Source of the DNA: Paenibacillus_AQ nitricinens
GTDB taxonomy: Bacteria > Bacillota > Bacilli > Paenibacillales > Paenibacillaceae
Direction of reading: 5' to 3'
DNA: 64,000 nucleotides
Assembly: GCF_052056485.1 (NCBI RefSeq)
Contig: NZ_CP183948.1
Coordinates: 6,448,001-6,512,000, forward strand
Shown: positions 59,788-64,000 of the stretch, piece after piece
Layout: each line of letters starts with the position of its first letter
How positions within the stretch are numbered: the stretch's first letter is position 1
Made by a program: the position numbers and the translations under genes
The notes under the pieces: model-generated
Told to the model about the DNA's origin: nothing
The model's input: only the letters and a program-made list of their open reading frames with translations
Databases searched by the model: none

Positions 59788-60891
59788 ATGATAATGAACG
59801 AGGGGTTACAAGACCGCCTTGAAAAATATGGTTTCTCACTTTACATGATACGAATTACGCTGGCTGCTTCACTCTCATGGGTGGCCGTACACAGCATATA
59901 TGGTAGCCAATATTTATACTTTGCACCCCTTGCGGCTATCCTCATCACCCAAGCCAGTGTTAAAGCATCGCTAGAAAAAGGAATCTACCGCCTGATCGGC
60001 ATTATTCTTGGCGGGATCGTTAGCCTAATTGTTGGCCAGTTTTTTGATGTAGGCGGGCTTTCTATCCTGCTCATTCTACTCATCGGGATTGGCATCGCTA
60101 CGGCCTGTAAGATGAACATTCAAGCTGTTTCACAGGTGGGTGTTACTTCCGTTCTAGCACTTACTTTTTATCAGAATGACTACGTGCTTTGGAGAATAGG
60201 GGAAACATTTATCGGCGTGCTAATCGCCCTGGCCATCAATATGATTATCGTGCCGCCGAACAGGTTCGTCAAGGTAAAAGCATTGGCATTCGAAGGAAGT
60301 CTTCTACTTGCGGATGCATTAAAAGATCTCGTAGGCGTAAGACGCGATTCTCCGAAAGACAATTTGCTGGAGGAAGCAGGTAAACTCCTGTCGAATAGCA
60401 GCCGGGAACAGAAGGAAATGTTCTATACCCTCACACATTATCAGTGCCAGGGTGAACTGAAGGGGCTCATACAGGCTACCTCACACCTAAAAAGCATTCA
60501 TTCCTACGTCAAAGACATTGCCGACGATATTCGTCTTCTGCCAGCGCATCATGCCTCTTCGGACTGGATGAAGGATGTGCTGGAGTCAACCGCAGATTGT
60601 ATTGCTCTTTATGGAACCAGAACCTTATCAGACGCCGAATGCCAACGTTCTCTTGCCGATTGTATAGAGCGTGCCCGTGACCTGCAATTGGCCAGTTTCT
60701 CTGAACTACAAGGGAATTGTTCGCTATCAAGCATTCGTGATCTTGGTGCGGTCTTCAGTCACTTAAACCGGGTGTTGGAGGAAGTAGAGCGTGCTAAATC
60801 TGCTACTTATGCTGTAGCCACTCGGCCCTCAACAGCTGAAGCCGCACGCGCTTTACGTTTTATTAAAAAGGGACTCTCCCAGAAGCTATAA
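59788..60891 (+). CDS. FUSC/aromatic acid exporter family protein
   Basis: 367 residues. N-terminal membrane half with about six TM helices (YLYFAPLAAILITQASVKAS, RIGETFIGVLIALAINMIIVPP), then a helical cytoplasmic domain of about 190 residues. This matches the aromatic acid exporter (ArAE/DUF939-like) proteins proposed to export aromatic acids. ATG 59788 or 59794; weak ribosome binding site. A TATAAT at 59728-59733 may be its -10; the 59502-59787 gap shows nothing else. Confidence 0.85.
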   Translation: MIMNEGLQDRLEKYGFSLYMIRITLAASLSWVAVHSIYGSQYLYFAPLAAILITQASVKASLEKGIYRLIGIILGGIVSLIVGQFFDVGGLSILLILLIGIGIATACKMNIQAVSQVGVTSVLALTFYQNDYVLWRIGETFIGVLIALAINMIIVPPNRFVKVKALAFEGSLLLADALKDLVGVRRDSPKDNLLEEAGKLLSNSSREQKEMFYTLTHYQCQGELKGLIQATSHLKSIHSYVKDIADDIRLLPAHHASSDWMKDVLESTADCIALYGTRTLSDAECQRSLADCIERARDLQLASFSELQGNCSLSSIRDLGAVFSHLNRVLEEVERAKSATYAVATRPSTAEAARALRFIKKGLSQKL

Positions 60892-60912
60892 GCTCCAGGA
60901 GTGTCCCTTTTG
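60864..60912 (+). terminator. Terminator overlapping the end of the exporter gene
   Basis: AAAAGGGAC near 60867 pairs with GTCCCTTTT, with inner CTCC/GGAG; the left arm is inside the coding sequence. Confidence 0.75.
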
Positions 60913-60977
60913 TTATTGCTCTATTAGACATAATGCCCTCTTACGTTCCTGATTACTACAACCATTGCACAAGTTAA

Positions 60978-61865
60978 CTAAACCGACTGCTTCGCGGCAC
61001 GCCCTATCCTCACATTCACCAGAACAATGCTGCTAACAATAAGGAGTAGACCAATCACAAGATTTAAAGTAATCTGCTCATTTAAAAAGACTACGCTAGT
61101 ACCTATCGAGATCAGTGGAATTAAAAAAGTAAATGATCCGACCTTCCCTGCCTCTCCCTCGTTAATCAGCTTGAAATAAATCAGCCAGCCTAGCGCAATC
61201 ACAAAAATAGCGATAAATAAGGTATCCACGATAAACGTTCCACTCCAGGTGATATCCGACCACTTCTCCGTAGCAGATCCCGAGAGTAGCAAAATGATAC
61301 CACCGATCGTTATTTGCATAGCGGTCATCCATAGCATATCCACGCGCACAGCATTTCGTTTCATATACACCGTTCCTAATGCCCAGCTCAAAGCACTGGC
61401 TAAAGCAAGCACAATTCCCCCTATAGAGATGCTTCCGTTAAGTCCTCCAATACTGAGGGAGCCTACTCCGATGAACCCTAGCAACAGACCGGCCATTTTG
61501 AGCCCGTACATGCTCTCTCCTAACCACAGCCATGAAAAAATGCCCAGCAAGACCGGCTGCAGAAATACAATGGACGAGAATAATCCTGCGGGTACATACT
61601 GCAACCCAATCGTCTGAAATCCATAGTAAAACACGATACTTAATATAGCCGAGGTCAGATAGATCGGCCATAGCTGCTTGAAGCGGAGCTCCTTCATCTT
61701 AGGAAGTGCAATTAGAATAAGAATGAATCCGCCGATGACGGTTCGGATACCTGCAAATAATAAGGGCGGAGCGTAGTCTAAGGCGATTTTCGATATAGGC
61801 CAATTTATGCCCCATACCATCACCAAAAATATAAGAAGGATGATGCTTTTCTTCTGCTGATTCAT
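60978..61865 (-). CDS. EamA/DMT-family exporter
   Basis: 295 residues, ten TM helices in two EamA repeats (LIFLVMVWGINWPISKIAL; ALSWALGTVYMKRNAV). Relatives export amino acids or metabolites; substrate unknown. ATG 61865 has AAGGAG seven bases upstream; the frame runs to 61976, overlapping the divergent regulator. It is divergent from a LysR regulator 96 bp away, which probably controls it. Confidence 0.9.
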   Translation of the reverse strand: MNQQKKSIILLIFLVMVWGINWPISKIALDYAPPLLFAGIRTVIGGFILILIALPKMKELRFKQLWPIYLTSAILSIVFYYGFQTIGLQYVPAGLFSSIVFLQPVLLGIFSWLWLGESMYGLKMAGLLLGFIGVGSLSIGGLNGSISIGGIVLALASALSWALGTVYMKRNAVRVDMLWMTAMQITIGGIILLLSGSATEKWSDITWSGTFIVDTLFIAIFVIALGWLIYFKLINEGEAGKVGSFTFLIPLISIGTSVVFLNEQITLNLVIGLLLIVSSIVLVNVRIGRAAKQSV

Positions 61866-61887
61866 GTATTCACTCCTTGGTGTAGAT

Positions 61888-61900
61888 TCATCACAAATGA
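61888..61900. promoter_or_regulatory. LysR-type operator candidate
   Basis: TCAT-CACAA-ATGA, an inverted repeat of T-N11-A form in the divergent promoter region. A related TCAT-N7-ATGA lies near 61950-61965. Confidence 0.4.
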
Positions 61901-61961
61901 TACAATAATTAAGAATATAAATGAAATGAATAATACTCATAAGGGGCATATCATATTTGTT

Positions 61962-62858
61962 ATGAACAATACTCAAATTCGTTTGTTCGTCAAAATCGCG
62001 GAAAGCGGTAGTTTTACCAAAGCTGGTGTAGAACTGAATATGACTCAGCCTGCTGTCAGTCGAGCAATTTCCTCTTTAGAAGCTGAACTGGATGTAAAGC
62101 TATTACTTCGGGATCGGCGGAGCGGCCTAATGCTTACTGACATTGGCAAGCGCATCCTTGTTATCTTTCGTGAAATTCTAATGGGCTTCGATAAGGTCAA
62201 TCAGGAGATTTACGCAGAGAGGGGACTTGAGAAAGGAAGCATTCGGATTGGGGCTTTTCCTGTAGCATCTGCCTATTTTTTGCCGAAGATTATTAGCTCT
62301 ATCACTGCACGATATCCGAATATCACGATCAGCCTGCAGGAAGGCTCTATCGCCGAAGTTAGAGAATGGCTGGAATCCAAAGAAATTGATGTTGGCTTAT
62401 TGCTCGCTCCCAGCGAGGCCTTTGAAACCATCCCACTATATAGAGAAAAGCTGTACGCTGTTATCAGAGATGATCATCCTTTGCACGAGCGTTCGGTTAT
62501 AGGTGTGAGTGAATTAGCGAGTGAGCCTATGCTGATCTGTAAAGCAGGCTATGAACCACCGGTAGTAGATTTATTCCGCAGAAGCAGCAGCTATCTGAAT
62601 GTAAAATATGTGGTTAATAACTATGCAACAGCTCTTAATATGGTTCAAGAGGGGCTGGCTGTGGGTGTGATGTCTGAGTTATCATTGTTATCTTTACCTC
62701 CAAATGTAGTAACCCGCGAACTGCAGCCTGACGCCTACAGAGATATACATATCGCAGTTAGTTCGCTTGCCGATACTTCCATTGCTGTGAAGATGTTCGT
62801 GGAGACAGCTCTGGATCTTTTTACTAAGCCTAAAAAAATAGATGATGAGGAGTGCTGA
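61962..62858 (+). CDS. LysR-family transcriptional regulator
   Basis: 298 residues. Winged helix (about 1-60: TQIRLFVKIAESGSFTKAG, MTQPAVSRAISSLE), then a LysR substrate-binding domain (about 85-290). Divergent from the EamA exporter and 2 bp upstream of an aldo/keto reductase, so it may control both. ATG 61962 starts the usual LysR N-terminus; an earlier ATG (61926) begins a near copy of the same sequence (MNNTHK versus MNNTQI). AAGGGG lies 14-15 bases upstream. Confidence 0.92.
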   Translation: MNNTQIRLFVKIAESGSFTKAGVELNMTQPAVSRAISSLEAELDVKLLLRDRRSGLMLTDIGKRILVIFREILMGFDKVNQEIYAERGLEKGSIRIGAFPVASAYFLPKIISSITARYPNITISLQEGSIAEVREWLESKEIDVGLLLAPSEAFETIPLYREKLYAVIRDDHPLHERSVIGVSELASEPMLICKAGYEPPVVDLFRRSSSYLNVKYVVNNYATALNMVQEGLAVGVMSELSLLSLPPNVVTRELQPDAYRDIHIAVSSLADTSIAVKMFVETALDLFTKPKKIDDEEC

Positions 62859-62860
62859 GA

Positions 62861-63835
62861 ATGAACTTTAAAAGACTTGGTAATAGCGGATTACAAGTAT
62901 CCGCATTGGGACTGGGTACAAACGCTTTTGGTAAAAGGGCGGATCAAGAAACCTCCATTCAAATTGTACATGCTGCGCTGGATCATGGCATTAACTTTAT
63001 CGATACCGCTAATATTTACGCCGGCTCCGAATCTGAGCGGATCATCGGTTTGGCCTTGGAGAGTAGAAGACATGAGGCTGTTCTCGCCACTAAAGCAGGC
63101 TTAGTTAAGAATGACGGACCTAACGGAAGCGGCTCCTCGAGGCGCCATTTGATGCAGGAGCTAGAAGATAGTCTTCGCCGCCTAAAAACGGACTATGTCG
63201 ATCTATACCAGATCCACACCTTCGATCCCAATACGCCACTTGAAGAGACGTTACGGACCTTGGACGATATGGTATCTTCGGGCAAAGTACGCTATATCGG
63301 GGCTTCCAACTATACAGCATGGCAATTAATGAAGGCGATTGGAATTAGTGAGGCACGGAGCTTCGCCAAATATATTTCAATTCAGTGCAGCTATTCCTTA
63401 GCGGATCGGACCCCGGAGAATGAGCTTCTCTCCCTTTGTCTTGATCAAGGTGTAGGGATTATTCCTTATTTTCCTCTGGCGGGCGGAATTCTCACAGGCA
63501 AATATAATTCAAGCGGTTCTGCACCTTCAGGGTCCAGAGCAGATACCGATCCTAATTTCAAAAGATTCCTGAATCATGAACGGATCGAACTGGGGAACAA
63601 AGTGGGGCAGATCGCTGAAGAGCTGGGAACCTCTTCTACTGCACTTTCCTTAGCTTGGCTCATGAATCGTCCTGCCGTCTCGACAGTTATTGTTGGGGCT
63701 ACCCGCGTAGAGCAGCTGGAGCAGAATTTGCATAGTACCTCCATTCAGCTTAATGAGGAAACTACGAGCAAGCTGGATGAGGCAAGTGATTCCTTCCGCT
63801 TTGGCGAACCTTTCGCCTTTTATCGGCTCCCATAA
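62861..63835 (+). CDS. Aldo/keto reductase
   Basis: 324 residues. Tetrad: Asp and Tyr in FIDTANIYAG, Lys in LATKAG, His in LYQIHTFD; NADPH end STVIVGATRVEQLE. Typical of the YdhF/GSP69-like AKR branch. GGAG lies eight bases before ATG 62861. Directly follows the LysR gene and precedes an aldehyde dehydrogenase, suggesting a small aldehyde or ketone detoxification unit. Confidence 0.92.
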   Translation: MNFKRLGNSGLQVSALGLGTNAFGKRADQETSIQIVHAALDHGINFIDTANIYAGSESERIIGLALESRRHEAVLATKAGLVKNDGPNGSGSSRRHLMQELEDSLRRLKTDYVDLYQIHTFDPNTPLEETLRTLDDMVSSGKVRYIGASNYTAWQLMKAIGISEARSFAKYISIQCSYSLADRTPENELLSLCLDQGVGIIPYFPLAGGILTGKYNSSGSAPSGSRADTDPNFKRFLNHERIELGNKVGQIAEELGTSSTALSLAWLMNRPAVSTVIVGATRVEQLEQNLHSTSIQLNEETTSKLDEASDSFRFGEPFAFYRLP

Positions 63836-63867
63836 TTTGAACTATTACAATGAAGGAGGGGAGTATT

Positions 63868-64000
63868 ATGACATCACATACAACAGCAAGCATTCAAGTG
63901 ATGCTTGAAGAACATAAGGATTTTTTTAATCGTGGTGTAACTAAAGAGATTGCTTTTAGACTTAGTCAGTTACAAAAACTTAAAGACAGTATTAAACGAT
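63868..64000 (+). CDS. Aldehyde dehydrogenase, N-terminal fragment
   Basis: ATG 63868 follows AAGGAGGGG by six bases. The 44 visible codons (VMLEEHKDFFNRGVTKEIAF, RLSQLQKLKDSIKR) match the N-terminus of class-3-like NAD(P)-dependent aldehyde dehydrogenases. The gene continues beyond the window. It probably shares the transcript of the aldo/keto reductase, 32 bp upstream. Confidence 0.75.
   Translation, partial: MTSHTTASIQVMLEEHKDFFNRGVTKEIAFRLSQLQKLKDSIKR

Noticed and set aside
59576..59839. 87-residue minus-strand open frame in the potA upstream gap
   Set aside because: Overlaps the start of the exporter gene and lacks a ribosome binding site or any family feature.
1..64000. Mobile elements, prophage, defence islands, tRNA or rRNA genes
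   Set aside because: No transposase, integrase, phage structural, nuclease or defence genes and no RNA-gene-like sequence were seen.

Overview
The window looks like a chromosomal segment of a Paenibacillus-type Firmicute. Supporting signs are strong AGGAGG-like ribosome binding sites, frequent GTG and TTG starts, an S-layer (SLH) protein, MprF, an LtaS-type enzyme, MhqR/Fur-style operators and futalosine-pathway menaquinone genes. There are no rRNA or tRNA genes, insertion sequences, phage genes or CRISPR arrays that I can support.

Layout. 1-5.3 kb: 3' end of an LtaS-like sulfatase, a MarR regulator, a chemoreceptor and an MHYT-GGDEF-EAL protein. 5.5-8 kb: a two-gene ABC exporter. 8.1-8.5 kb: a broken HxlR regulator. 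8.5-13.4 kb: a secreted Ala/Thr/Pro-rich protein and a large SLH protein, behind a leader with two related terminator-type RNA elements. 13.5-16 kb: a DAACS symporter and a Gfo/Idh/MocA oxidoreductase. 16.1-18.9 kb: an operon of two UbiA prenyltransferases around a beta-sandwich-like protein, with a perfect Fur box over its promoter. 19-22.5 kb: an acetate-transporter-family protein with a small membrane protein, then a DsrE-like protein and a cysteine-desulfurase-like enzyme. 22.5-24.8 kb: aldo/keto reductase, TVP38 membrane protein, acetyltransferase and a palindrome array.

25-38.3 kb is a pyrimidine (uracil) catabolism island: PreT/PreA, hydantoinase, a small unknown protein, a PucR-type regulator, a class III aminotransferase, a malonate-semialdehyde dehydrogenase and an NMT1/THI5-type ABC importer. 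The expected route is uracil to dihydrouracil to N-carbamoyl-beta-alanine to beta-alanine to malonate semialdehyde to acetyl-CoA, but no beta-ureidopropionase is visible. 38.5-46.5 kb: a diguanylate cyclase, a cytoplasmic alpha-amylase, MprF, a FlxA-like protein and a Bcr/CflA exporter. 46.6-49.3 kb: a quinone/catechol-stress cluster (MhqD-, MhqO-, MhqP- and MhqR-like) with two matching 18-bp operators. 49.5-51.1 kb: mqnB-mqnD of the futalosine menaquinone route. 51.2-64 kb: a methyltransferase, a membrane-anchored hydrolase, a two-component system, a potABCD polyamine importer, an aromatic-acid-exporter-like protein, an EamA exporter divergent from a LysR regulator, a second aldo/keto reductase and the start of an aldehyde dehydrogenase.

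The best candidates for something undescribed are (i) the tandem leader elements at 13101-13294, which share a 26-nt core and have covarying terminator stems, upstream of two secreted proteins that each carry exactly one cysteine; (ii) the Fur-box UbiA/beta-sandwich/UbiA operon; and (iii) a dispersed structured repeat with covarying stems at 20290 and 35584. All functions are read from sequence by eye; no database search was run.
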